Shown one piece after another: positions 22,985-33,800 of a stretch of 64,000 bases of DNA. The stretch comes from Delphinus delphis. Taxonomy: Eukaryota > Chordata > Mammalia > Artiodactyla > Delphinidae. The stretch spans positions 27,370,070-27,434,069 of the forward strand of contig NC_082698.1 of NCBI RefSeq assembly GCF_949987515.2, given 5' to 3'. A model generated the notes under the pieces. The model was given only the letters and a program-made list of their open reading frames with translations, had not been told where the DNA came from and ran no database searches. Positions within the stretch are counted from its first letter, which is position 1. Each line of letters begins with the position of its first letter. The position numbers and the translations under genes are program-made.

Positions 22985-23185
22985 GAGGCGCTCTCAATTG
23001 CCTTAATGGGCTCTAAGAGGCGGGATCCTATTACAGCTCGGGGTGCCCCGGGGTGCCTTGCTGGGAAGACAAGCTAATCTGCCATGCAAATTAAATCCTG
23101 CCTCAAGACGCAAGGCCTGCTTAATGTGATCCATTACACAGTTTACTTGTTTATATCTAATATTGGAACAGGCAGCCCGGGCGGG
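22985..23185. promoter_or_regulatory. Candidate conserved non-coding element with octamer-like site
   Basis: Contains ctctcaattgccttaatggg, agacaagctaatctgcc, then an exact octamer atgcaaat followed by taaatcc, and gatccattacacagtttac with ttgtttatatctaatattgg. It ends at a GC-rich (CGG)-like stretch. A POU/octamer plus homeodomain composition fits a neural or otic enhancer, but that is inference. Confidence 0.5.
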
Positions 23186-25139
23186 CGGCAGCGGCAGGCG
23201 GAGCAGCCCAAAAGCAGGAGAGTAAATTACCAGCAAAATGAGCTTTTCCATCCTCAGCCGCCGCCGCCGCCTGCGCCTTCGCGGCTTTCCGCGGCCCGGG
23301 CGCCCCCTCCCGCCCGCCTGCGGCGTCCCCTCGCTTTCTGGGCTGTCCCACTCTCTCCCGGTGGGTCTTCAAGGCTCTTTCTTCTCTTTGTCTTTCTCTT
23401 TCTGTTCTTTGACCGGAGTCTCTGACTCTCTCTGTCCTCTTCTTCTTCTCTCTCAGTCTCTGTCTCAGCCCCAGTCTTCTCTTCAATCTTTCTGGCTGTT
23501 TCTTTCTCTGGGGCTTGGGTTTCTGTTGCTCACCTCAACTCTTCTCTGTGGGGCTCCATCTCCTCTTGCAATAGGGTCAGGGACCTGGAGCGCAGCCAGG
23601 AGGCTGCAGGGATGCTGTGTGGAGCAGTGGATGGTGACCCCAGGCTGGGGGTACCCCTTGTACACACACCCCCTGGAAGAGGCGGGGCCTTGGAATGCCT
23701 GGCTTGGGGCTCAGTGGCTGCAGAATTACTGTTTTGCTAGCAACCCTGTCCCTGGTTGTGAGGGCCTGTGTGAGAGTGACCTTGAGATATTTATATAGGA
23801 AGTGTCATCGTGACCCTGTTTGCATGTGTGTGGTCACATGTGTCTGTGAGCAGGTGTGGATGTGACCTGCCTCCGTGTGTAGGTGAGTGTGGGTTTAGGG
23901 TAGTGTTTCAATAATCCCTGGGAGAGGTTCCCCACCCTCTGTCCCATGAAGCCTTCAGTGGGGCCTCCTTTCACCCCTCCATGTCAACCTTATAGGGGAC
24001 ATGAGGCTGCCCTCGCCTTCCTCACACTTCATGACCCTCAGGCTACTCTCCTTCCAACTCCCTGAATTGCCACGAGGCTTTCAATGCCCCAGGATCACCC
24101 AGCTGTCCACCATGGGAGTTCCTGGGGTCTAATGTTTTGTCCTGCTCTCTGTCCAGCTCCTCACCCCTCTGGCCTGCACCCCTCTCTGGAGCCACAACCC
24201 CTCTGGCTGGACATCACTGAGGCTCAAACCTGCACCTCCAAGGGAGTCAGAGGCTAAAACAGAGCCAGAGGCAGACAGAAGAGACTAAGAGGGACAAAAA
24301 CTAACACAGAAGTAAGAGAGACACACAGAGCACTGAGGCAGAGGTGAGCAGAGGTGGTGGATACGGGAGGGCCATAGACAGACCCAGGTTGGGGGCCAGG
24401 CAGCAGGGAGGCAGAAGGGGGTAGGAGGGCTGAGTGTTTGTGGCTGGGAGCTCATGCTTAAGCTCACAGAGGCCACAGGCCTGGTACTAAGGGGCCCTTC
24501 CAGACTCTGAAGCTGTTTGGGGCTGGAGGGGTATGAGGAGGGAGGGTCCCCAGCCTCTGGACTTGAATGGGGCACCTGCCGGTAGCCTTATGCTGAGGAG
24601 GAGACATGACTAACTCCAGCCTAAGCCTCTGGACCCCTGGTCTGGGCCTCTGGTCCCAAGAAGAGCCAGCCCTCCCCGCAAGGCTCTGAGAGACTCAGGC
24701 CCCAGGGCAGACAGGAGGCAGAGGGAGAGGAAGCTCCCACAGCCGCTGATGTGCACAGCTGCTGCTCTCGTGCCCACCCCTGCACACACACTCACTCACA
24801 CGTGCCACGTGCCAGGCTGGAGGCTTGCCAGTGAGGCTCCCCTGGCCCTGGTCCATGGCTCCTGTACTCGGGCCTCAGCCACACTCTTTATGCCCAGGAC
24901 TCCTGACTCCCTCACCTCTTGCATCCCAAGGGCCTTGCCCCTTCCCAGGCCAGTGGGTGGTCCGAACCCTTCCTCTGCCATCCCCAAGAGCCCTGGAGTC
25001 CCTAGCTCTCCACTTCCGGGCACACGCCTTCTTGTCCCTGACCCTTGGCTCAGGTTGGTGCAGGGGGGAGTGGAATCCTGACGGGTGGGGGGGGGGTAGG
25101 AGGGAAGGTGTGAGTCTGTATGTCTGTGTGGAACGGGGG
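23186..25139. other. Intergenic sequence, no gene seen
   Basis: Starts with a GC-rich stretch with CCG repeats (23255-23275), then a pyrimidine-rich tract (23375-23520). The remainder is ordinary, with a TG-rich patch near 23815-23895. The long open frames here are composition artefacts. Confidence 0.4.
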
Positions 25140-25320
25140 CTGTTTAGATAAACAGATGGCAACAAATGGCATAAAATTATATACCCATAATGTCAGTTCA
25201 TAACATTTTGTTCGACATACTTGATTTAATCGCTTAGCTGACGATTTGGCTTTTGGGCCCATATGGTGGGGAATGAAGCTGCGTGGCACCCGCTCCAATC
25301 TGGCTCTTTTATCACCGAGG
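25140..25320. promoter_or_regulatory. Candidate conserved non-coding element
   Basis: AT-rich block: tgtttagataaacagatggc (FOX and E-box-like), ataaaattatatacccataa, acttgatttaatcgcttagc, gggcccatatggtgggg. It is sharply set off from a G-run on each side and has no repeat match. Confidence 0.45.
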
Positions 25321-26152
25321 CTGGGGGGGCGGGGATAGGGGGGTGAGAAGGGGGGAGGAGAAGGGATGCAGATGGAAGGAGAATGAGCTGACAGGAGGGG
25401 TGACTGTAGGGCTGGACCCTGGCCGGGTGGAAGAGTCTGTCTGGAGACAGTGTGGGCCGGCCCTTGAGTCAGCTGGGACGGAGGGGACTGGCCCGAAGTG
25501 ACCTGGACCCCATGGCTGACCTCACTGGACTCCCTAAGGCTGTGGCCACACATCTGCCTCCGTGAGCCCAGGAGCCTGTGACTGTCTTTTCTTCTCTTCA
25601 AAACCAAGACCCAGAAACCCAGCTCCCAGTCTCGGGATATTCCCATCGCTTTTGCCAAACTGAGTCATGTGTGTGTGCATGTATGTGTGCCCACGTGTGC
25701 CTGCCTGCTTATGGTACGTGTGAGGGGTCTGGGAGACAGTGAGACACCTTGTGTGATGAATTATGTCTGTGCGGATTGCCTGACTTTCACTCTGAGCCAC
25801 TGGGAGAGGTGTGAATGGGTGTTGGTGGCTGTCTGTGATAGGGTAAGAGTATGACAGTAAATGGGGTGTATTACATTTTCGGTGGGCCTGGGACTTGTGA
25901 CTTGTGGACCTATGAGTGACTGAGGGTGCGTGGGAGGGATGGCGGGTGACTGTAGGGGGATAAGTGTGTGTGTGGGGGATTGCTCCATGAGGCTGTGGGG
26001 CTGAGAGTTGTGTGGAGTGTGCCTCAGTGTGTGAATGGTTCAGACAGGCTGTGGCACACACTAGGCGCTCAAACAGTGTTGTTGAGTTTGTCCATCCAGC
26101 CACCTCACAGTGGTTGGCTGTGAGTGTGAATGCTGTGCTGGGGAATGGTATG

Positions 26153-26153
<1 letters not shown>

Positions 26154-26191
<38 letters not shown>

Positions 26192-26218
26192 ATGCGCACA
26201 CGCGTGCGCGTGTACACA
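26154..26218 (+). repeat. (TG)n tract continuing into CG-rich alternating purine-pyrimidine DNA
   Basis: After 17 TG units the strand continues catgcgcacacgcgtgcgcg and tgtacaca without breaking purine-pyrimidine alternation, giving 65 alternating bases. Such sequence is the classic Z-DNA former. Confidence 0.9.
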
Positions 26219-27164
26219 GAGGGCTACCAACAGACACCTCTACTCCCCGCTCCATTGTGACCACCCCTTCAGGGACCCACCTTGTACTCTGCATGCAGAA
26301 GTTGGGCCTCTGCACAGAGGCTCCTCTGTGCAGGAGTCCTTGGTCATCTGGACTCCAGCTGGGGCTCACAGAAGAGAGCCAAGCACTTCTCCAGACTGAT
26401 GGCCGGTCAGGCCCACGTTGGCCCAGTCCACCCCACTCCCAGTCTCGGAGCTGCGCCAGGCCCCCAAGCGCCACGAATCTGGGCCCAAATCAGCGCCCAT
26501 CACTCACGACGCCTCAGCCTCATCTGCCTCCTGCTGGGTGCCGCCCGCCCGCTGGCTCAGGAATGGGGGCGGGGAGACGGCTTAAGATGGGGGCGGCACC
26601 TGCAGGGGGCATTGGGAGCCCGCTCTCTTCTCCCTCTTCCCTGGGAGCCTGTCCCCCAACTCCACCCTTGGCTTTGTGTGCCCAGGGCTCCTGGACTGTG
26701 CTTGGGGTCTGGCTGCCCATCTGCCCTTCCTGTGTCTCTGCTGCTGTCTGTCTTTGTTCCTTTCCTCCTGTGTCTTCATAAGGACCACCCTCCCTCTGCC
26801 ACTTGGCCTGTCTCTGCCTTTCTTCCACATTCCTGCCCCTCTCTGCCTACCACCTTTCTCTCCTTGCGCCTCTGGCCACTGCCTCTGGGGGTCTCTGAAT
26901 GTGGAGATCAGGCTGGGCTGGGGCTGGGGCCGAGGGCCCCAGGATGGTCCTCTCCATTTGGGAAGTTCTGTGACCACACGTCCCCTTCATGGCAAGGAGT
27001 CAGGGGTCCTGGCTGGTAGCAGTGTTTGGTGCTTAGGTCCTGACAGGTCCCTAAGGCCAGTGGGGGCAGGCTGGCTGCTCTTCATGTCTCTGAGATCAAG
27101 GGCCTCCAACACCCTTACTCCCCACAGAATGCTGTGGTTGGACCAAACCCTCAACTCCTTCTCA
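26219..27164. other. Intergenic sequence, no gene seen
   Basis: GC- and pyrimidine-rich unique sequence. A 245-codon open frame overlaps it but lacks coding character and splice context. Confidence 0.4.
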
Positions 27165-28330
27165 GGCCGTTCGGTCGTTCATTCATTCAACAATCACAGG
27201 GCACATTAGATCTGCCAAGCACTGTGCCAGCCAACATGAGCAAGGTGCTCGTAGACCCTTGAGGGAGGCAGGTGTGCAAACAGGTCAGGGTGCTGGTGTT
27301 CCAGCGGGTAGGAGAGAGGGCCCAGTGAGGCCCAAAGAAGGCTCAAAATTCTATGGGGTGGGTGTGGAAGCCTGCGGAGAACCATTACAGAGAAGGGGGC
27401 TCTTGGTTGCATTCAAAACGTTTTCTCCTTACAAAAATACCACTTGCTTAGTGCAGAATGCTGAGAAAGCACAGGAAAGCTCAAAGGGAAACAAAAACAA
27501 AATAGAGCCTCTAGAGAAAATTGTGGAGTGTCTTGAGCAATGAGTGGAGTTTTACCAAGTGAATGATGGGTGGTGATGGGGAAACTGGGGGTGGTATTGC
27601 AGAAGGGCATTCCAGGCGGGGGCGGGGGGGCATGAGTCGCGGCACCCTGGCATAAATCCGTGAAGTTTGGTAGTTGTAAGAGGTAGGGTCCTGTAGGCTG
27701 GCTGGGGGGCTGGCCCTTGTTTGATACACAACGAGGAGCCGCCCTGGAGAGTAGAGAGCAGGTGACTGGTGTGATCCTATTTTCCACGTTAGGACAATTA
27801 TTCTGGAGGATGGATTGAAGGTGGCTGAGGCTTGAAGCAGGGAGACCCGTTAGGAAATCAGTGCGGTAGTCCAAGAGAGACAATGAGAAGTCATGACTGG
27901 GGTATTACAGTGGGGGAGGAAGGAGGGGAGACCATAGGGATGGCAGAATGAATAGGATTGGAGACTGGTTCAGTGAGGGTAGGCGTGGGAGACCAGGGAG
28001 GAGCCAAGAATGAAGCCCAGGCCTTTGGTGTGGTCACTAGTGTGGCTGCCGGTACCATTCATCAAGATGGGAAACTCAGAAGAAGAGCAGGATTGGGGTG
28101 GGGGAGGGGGAGGAGCTGAGTGCGTGGGATGGAAATGTTCAGTTGGCAGTGAAATACAAAGGTCTAGAGCCTGGGGGTGTAAATTTGGAAGTCACTGTTC
28201 ATTTCTATGTATTAATCAACAAATATTTATTGAGTGTCTGTGATAGATTGGGCTGGGGATGTAGTGGTGAATGAGACAAGGTTGTGCCCTTCCCTTGTGG
28301 GGCCCTTAGCCATCAATGGAGAGGTGGTAT
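27165..28330 (-). mobile_element. L2 LINE remains (more than one piece)
   Basis: Reverse-sense L2 3' segments are seen: tcattcattcaacaatcac at 27180, 'agggcattccaggcgg' near 27603, 'ggattgaaggtggctgagg' near 27812, ggcctttggtgtggtcac near 28022, and a second 3' end at 28207 (caacaaatatttattgagtg). The region looks like two overlapping L2 insertions, interrupted at 27410-27545 by another old fragment. Confidence 0.6.
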
Positions 28331-28689
28331 CTGAAGCCATGAGAGTGGATGAACTTCCCAGAGGAAGAAGAGAGGAAGGTGCCAGCATTGCAGGGCTGCA
28401 GGGCTAGAAGTGTGGCAGCCATGGAACCGGGGTCTCTTGTCTCCCTCAAATCCTGGAAGGCCATCCAGTACACTTGCTCCATTTTCTTCTTAGATAAGCT
28501 TTGACTGGATGTCTCCTGTGGTCCCAGTTCTCCAGGCCTGCTCCCTGACAGTGTGCCCATGGACACATGTGTGTGTGAGGCAGCCAGGCTCGCTGCACCT
28601 GCCCTGCTTCCACATGTGGGGTAGTGGAAGACAAGTCCAACAGACTCCAGTTCTAGCTGGCATGTAAATCCTCCTTCAGCTCCTGACAT

Positions 28690-29140
28690 TGAAAGACAAT
28701 GAGACTCCAAAGCCCTTTGTGACCTGGCCTCTGCCCAGTTACCCAGCCTCATCTCCAGCCCAACCTCCCAGATGCCCCAGTGGCTATCTTCCCAAACTAA
28801 CTCCCAACCCCTGGTCAGCCCATGCTGTCCCCCACCTACAAGCCTTGAACATGCTCTTTCTCCTGACACCACCTCCCTCTTTCATCCAGCCAGCCCCGCT
28901 AGCTCGGCGACCCAGCTCAACTGTCTCCCAACTGGGAGCTCTCTCTCTCTGCCAGAGCCCCCTTAGAGCCCCTGTCATGGGCTTCTATTTAGGAAGATCT
29001 CATTAGCTCATATGGTCACTGTCTATTTGCTTGTCTGTCTCTACCTCTAGATAAGGAGATACTTTAAGGTAGGGCTTGCTTTTTTTGTTCATCTTTATAG
29101 CGCCAGTGCCTAGTATAGGTGCTCAGAATTATAGGCTGTG
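28690..29140 (+). mobile_element. L2 LINE 3' end
   Basis: Sense-strand L2: 'agccctttgtgacctggcc', 'cagcctcatctccagcc', then near the end aaggtagggcttgctttttt and 'cgccagtgcctagtatagg'. Old and diverged. Confidence 0.65.
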
Positions 29141-29545
29141 CATGTTGGAAGTGGGCTGGTGTTAAGCTAGGGCTGGAGTTGGAGGTGGGGCTGGGTGTTG
29201 AGTAGGGCTGGTATTAGAGACAGGACTGCTGAAGGGAGGGCTGATGTGCAGATAGAGCTAGGTGTTGAGGTAGGGCTGGGTGTTGGAATAGGGCTGATGG
29301 GGAGGTGGGGCTGGGTGTAGGGGTCGGGCTGTTTTGGGGGTAGAACGGAGTATTGGAGGAGGGGCTGAGTGTTAGAGGTGGAATGGGTGGGTGCTAGAGA
29401 TGGGGTGGTTGTTGATGTAGAGCTGGTGTTGAGATGGGGTGGGTGCTGGAGGGTGGGACGGTGTTGGTGTAGTGCTGAGTGGGTTCCGGATGGATGATAG
29501 TAATGCAATGCTGAGAGGTGAGCAGGCAACTGGGTGTCAGAGAAA
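29141..29545 (+). repeat. Degenerate G-rich minisatellite
   Basis: A loosely repeated unit of roughly 20 nt (variants of gggctgggtgttgaggta) occurs many times. Copies differ by substitutions and small indels, and the array is G-rich on the plus strand throughout. Confidence 0.65.
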
Positions 29546-29729
29546 GGGGGCTGGGTGTTGAGGGAGATGGATTTGGGAACACAGGAAAGAGCCCCCTGAG
29601 ACCTCTCCAGAGTTCTGACTTTTAATGCTGCTGATCCAGCTCTTCCTCAGTAACCAGCTTCTCCCCAGAAGGAGAGAAGAAGAGGAGAGGAGACCCGGGG
29701 AGAAGAGCCTAAAAGGGTGAAGAAGGATT

Positions 29730-30010
29730 TTCATTATGAAGTTAATTAGCTTCAGAGCCGCTGCACCTTTCAGGACGAGGAATTAGAGGGATTTAATTGC
29801 TTTATCAGCCTTCCCTTTGATTTTCAGCAATCAGGCCGATTCCATTTAATTTAACTGCCACAGACGAGGAGAAAATTGATGCGCTCACCTGCCTCCGAGC
29901 AGAAAGAGAGAGAGTGGGGAAGAGGGAGAGGGGGAGCCAGAGAGACTGGCAAATACAGAGTCTGCAGATTAATGAAAATCAACAGCATTTGCTCACAATT
30001 GGAGATGAAG
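29730..30010. promoter_or_regulatory. Candidate conserved non-coding element with near-palindromic homeodomain site
   Basis: The left part contains gaagttaattagcttc (29738-29753), a near-palindrome around TAATTA. It continues with gaattagagggatttaattg, ctttgattttcagcaatcag and ccatttaatttaactgcc. A second AT-rich part, cagattaatgaaaatcaaca, follows a purine-rich spacer. Repeat-free and motif-dense. Confidence 0.5.
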
Positions 30011-30329
30011 TGTGCCCTCGAGGTGTTTGGAATTGTGTGTGTGGCTGTGTATGTGTGGTTCTCTGTGATTTTGTGTGTACGACCATGTGGGAGTGTTTGC
30101 GACTGTGAGTGACTTGGTCGACGTGGAGGTGGGAATGTGGGTGAATGTTGGTATTTGGCTGTAGGTAAGTGACAGCAGAGGTGGGTGACGGACTGTTGAA
30201 GACTCCTTGTACATGAAAACAACAGTGTGAACGGAGATGATTGCGTCTGCTGCGTAACAATGAATAGTGACTACATGTGTGTCACTCTGCAGGTAAGAAT
30301 TGAGCTGTGTGTAAGCTGCACATCTATCA

Positions 30330-31730
30330 GTTCATTTCATCAGCAAGCACTGAATGAACTCCTACTTAGAGCCAGACGCAGTGCTGTGGGGCAAAGATAA
30401 CTAAGGTAGGGTCCCTGCCTTCAAGGATTCATAGTCCAATAGAGGAGACAGACGCATAAATAAATGTCATAGGACACTGCTGCACGGATTGCTCTGGGAG
30501 CACTGTTCTGGAAGGCCTCCCAGAAGAGGTGGCTTAAAGATAAGAAAGTTTCCAAGTAGAGAAGGAATTGATGGGATTGTGATGTAGGAAGGGCATTCAA
30601 CCAGAGGGAATAGTATGTGGTGTGTACGGGGAGGCGCGCCTCCCAGGAGGGCAGACCCCAGAGCAAGAAGGATTTTGGGCCCTGCTAAGAAATGTGGACT
30701 TTCCCCATATGGTACTGAGTGGGAAGTAACCCTGCCAGGTTTGTGTGTTAGAAAGCCTTCTTTGACTGCTGTGTGGAGGATGGATTGGAGAAGACAAGGG
30801 CCAGAGGCAAGGAAACAAGTTACAACCATTGCAAAATCCAGGGGAGAGATTGTGAGGGTCTGAGGGAAGAGGGAAGAGAGAACAGATTAGGTGGAATGGG
30901 CAGAATCTTGGGAGGGGGGTAGGGCAGAAAGTACTGAAGGTTTATGAGCATCTTGGTAGTAGGTGATTCCATAAAGGGAGATATTGGAGGAAGAGCAAGT
31001 TGGGAGAAAGGGTCTTGAACTTGTAGAGTTTAAGATGAAATTGGTTATCCAGGTTGGGGTATCCAGCTGGCAGCTGGATATGAGTCTGAAAGCTCGGCAG
31101 AGAGGTCTGGCCTGGAGACAAAAAGAAAAGAACCATCAGCATGTGTGGGTAGCAAACAACGCCATAGGAATGCATGAGACTAGCCAGGGAAAGTGTGGAG
31201 ATCAAGAAAAGAAGAGGGTCAAGGACAAAATCCTGGACATCACTCATGTATATGGGACTGGAGGAAGAAAAAGAATCAGGGAAACATGATGAAGAATCAG
31301 ACAAAACAGAGGAAAACTGAGACAAAGTTAGGAAAGAGAGGAGAATGTTGATGAGAAGTCGAGTTCAGTTTTGGAAACGTTGAGTTTGAGCTTTGCTATG
31401 AGACATCCACGTGGAGGTGTCCGGGGGCAGGATTTAGCACTCAGAGCTCTCAGCATGAGTGAAACCTTGGGGATGTGAAAGTTTGTGATGGAATCTGGTA
31501 TGGCAGGCATATAGGATGAGTGGATGGATATAGAAGACGATGAGACTGGAGAAGTGAGTGGATATAGAAGACGATGAGACTGGAGAAGTGAGTGGGAGTA
31601 TATAGGGTTTTGAATACCAATTTATGGGTTAGTAGTTTAATCTGAGGGCAGGAGTTTTTGCCTGTCTTTAATAAGGCAGATGACTTGATCAGATTTTAAT
31701 TTTAGAGATATCACTCCATATCTAGAGATT
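30330..31730 (-). mobile_element. L2 LINE, reverse sense, long
   Basis: Follows the antisense L2 order over more than 1 kb: agcaagcactgaatgaactc, 'gaggagacagacgcataaa', 'tggaaggcctcccagaagag', then 'ggttggggtatccagctggcagctggata', and at 31600-31730 a segment like 'gatgacttgatcagatttt'. The copies of these blocks suggest more than one L2 or rearrangement. A 34-bp tandem duplication lies inside. Confidence 0.65.
31526..31593 (+). repeat. Perfect 34-bp tandem duplication
   Basis: The unit beginning ggatatagaagacgatgaga and ending gaagtgagt occurs twice without a mismatch, implying a recent slippage or short duplication inside old L2 sequence. Confidence 0.95.
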
Positions 31731-31910
31731 CCCCCTAAGTCAGAGCTTGAGACAAAGACTTGGGTGAAGGTAGTTTACTTGGGAGAAGAAAGCTAGTGGC
31801 CACTGTGGGCAACTGGTGCTCAGTCCTGGACCCTCTCAGTAATCATGTAGAATGTACTTCAGAATTGTCCCTCTAAAGGATGGAAAGCTGGGCATTTATC
31901 TACTGACTGA

Positions 31911-31997
31911 CCAGTTGGAGGTTGCCCCCGGGCCATTACACTCCCTGATTGTTTGACCCATTGGTTGAAGGTTGCCCCCTGGGCCATTGCATTCCCT
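31911..31997 (+). repeat. 50-bp-spaced direct repeat
   Basis: Two copies of ttggaggttgccccc...gggccatt...attccct type sequence start about 50 bp apart, differing at several positions. The surrounding 31740-32090 stretch is not assigned to a family. Confidence 0.75.
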
Positions 31998-32248
31998 TTC
32001 TTAGGCAAGCTGCACTGAAATCAGAAGTGGGCTGAGGGGAGGAGATGCTCAGAGCAATAAAAGCATCTGCTTTATTCTGATAGTTACTTGGGAGATGGAT
32101 TGAAGAGGGAGAGGTTAGAGGTAGATATACCAGTGAGATGATTGCAATGTCCAGACAATCAGAGATGAAGAATGTAGGTAGGAACTGATGGAAGGATCAT
32201 CTTAGAGGCATCAAATTAATAGGATTTGAAGATAGGGCATTTGGGGTT

Positions 32249-32715
32249 TGTGGTAGGCAGAATAATGGCCCCTCGATATCCATATCCTAATCCCAGGAAC
32301 CGGTGAATATGTTGTGTTACATGGCAAGGGGGAATTAAGATTGCAGATGGAATTAAGGTTGATAATCATGTCCAGGAGATTATCTGGGTGGCCCAGTGTA
32401 CTCACAAGGGCCTTTATAAGTGAAAGGGGAGACAGGAAGGTCAGAGTCAGAGAGTAGCTATGCTACTGGTTTTGAAGATGGAGAAAGGGGCTATGAGCCA
32501 AGGAATGTAGGCAGCCTCCAGAAGACGGAAAAGGCAAGGACACAGGTTCTCCCCTACAGCCTCCAAGAAAGAATGTAGCTTTGCCAGCACCTTGGTTTGA
32601 ATGCAGTGAGACTCCTTTTAGACTTCCGACCTCCATAACTGAAAGACAATAAATCTGTGTTGTTTTAAGGTGAGTTTGTGGTAATTTGTTACAGCAGCAA
32701 TACAAAACTAATAAA
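32249..32715 (+). mobile_element. MLT1-type solo LTR (ERVL-MaLR)
   Basis: Starts tgtggtaggcagaataatgg, includes gaacc-ggtgaatatgtt, ggcagcctccagaagac and gacctccataactg, a polyadenylation signal aataaatctgtgttg, and ends ttacagcagcaatacaaaac. This is a solo long terminal repeat of an ancient endogenous element; no internal coding part is seen. Confidence 0.85.
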
Positions 32716-33560
32716 GGGTCCAAGCAAGAGGACTCTCAAATGATTTCCAAGATTTCTAGCTTGGGCCGGATAGGGAGGAATTCATTGAGAAAGACAAGAA
32801 AGTAAATTTGGGAGAGAAGCTTCTGAGCTATTTTAACCATGATCTTTGTGTGGCTGGAGGGGCTTCCATGTGGAGCAACCCATATGAAATATGAAGCCAG
32901 GGTAGGGAAGATTGGAGGTTGGGGGTCTTCATCAATGTAGTGATATTCGAAGCTGTGGAAGTGGATGAGGTTACCTAGCAGAGGATGAGGACAGAACATT
33001 GGGAACATGCCAATGAGTTGGAGTTGATGAAACTGCTGCTGGTGGTGGAGGTCTGTTGATCTGTTTCCTCTTAACGAGCTCTTTGAGTTCCAGTGTGTCT
33101 CTGTGACCTCTACTCTTCCTCCTCCACTCTCCCCCACCTTTCCTAGTCCCTTGGATTCTCAGGAGGTAGCCTGTAGGGCCACTCTGTACTGTTGTGCAGG
33201 TCGTACATTGCGCAACCCTAAGGGCATCATTTGCCTAGACTTCAACATGAATATGCTGCCCTCTTAGAGTTGTCAGTGTATAACCTTGCCAAAGGTCCAT
33301 GAAAGCGTGATTGGCCTGTTTAAAGAGACAAGGAAAGAGACTCTTCTTAGCCTCTAATTATATACCCAGAGCCTCAGCCCTGGCTTGAATCCAGGATGGA
33401 AAAGAGGTCTCAGGAGCAAGGCCCAGACATAGAATGGGAGCAGCATCAGGAAGGGATGGGGCCCTCGAGGCAGGCTGTCAGGTGTCCAGGCCTGGGCCTC
33501 TTGTCAACCCACATTCCTTGGGAGGACAGCTCTTCCCTCTTCCCCTGGCACCCCACCCCT
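32716..33560. other. Old repeat remains and unique sequence, no gene
   Basis: 32725-33010 has L2-like phrases ('gatttccaagatttctagc', 'gaggttacctagcagaggatg') but is strongly decayed. From 33100 onward it is unique-looking. No exon is recognised. Confidence 0.4.
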
Positions 33561-33564
33561 GTTG

Positions 33565-33800
33565 ACTGCCTTTTGATTAGAATGTGGGCTCTAACTTGGA
33601 ATTAACCTGATTAATGTAATGAAGGCAGGGCCGGCTCAGCACCGCCTGGTGATGAGGGGAGATGGATTGGGAGCGAAGGCGCTCGGATGGAGGCGCGGCC
33701 GTAATTGCTGCGTTTACTGCTACCTGCCTCGCTGACCCTGCTGTTTAGCCCATTAATGATGATGCACAAGCCTCACTTTCCAGAGATAATGACAGAGGAT
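33565..33800. promoter_or_regulatory. Candidate conserved non-coding element
   Basis: Contains ttttgattagaatgtgggc, ggaattaacctgattaatgt, then CpG-bearing 'gcgcggccgtaattgctgcg', gcccattaatgatgatgcac and ccagagataatgacag. Homeodomain cores and intact CpGs together, with no repeat family, make it a strong candidate. Confidence 0.5.

Noticed and set aside
23238..23798. 186-codon open frame beginning in a CCG-rich stretch
   Set aside because: Starts inside a CNE candidate and continues through a pyrimidine-rich tract; composition artefact.
26282..27019. 245-codon open frame on the plus strand
   Set aside because: Overlapping frames on both strands are equally long, composition is pyrimidine-rich, and no domain or exon boundary is visible.
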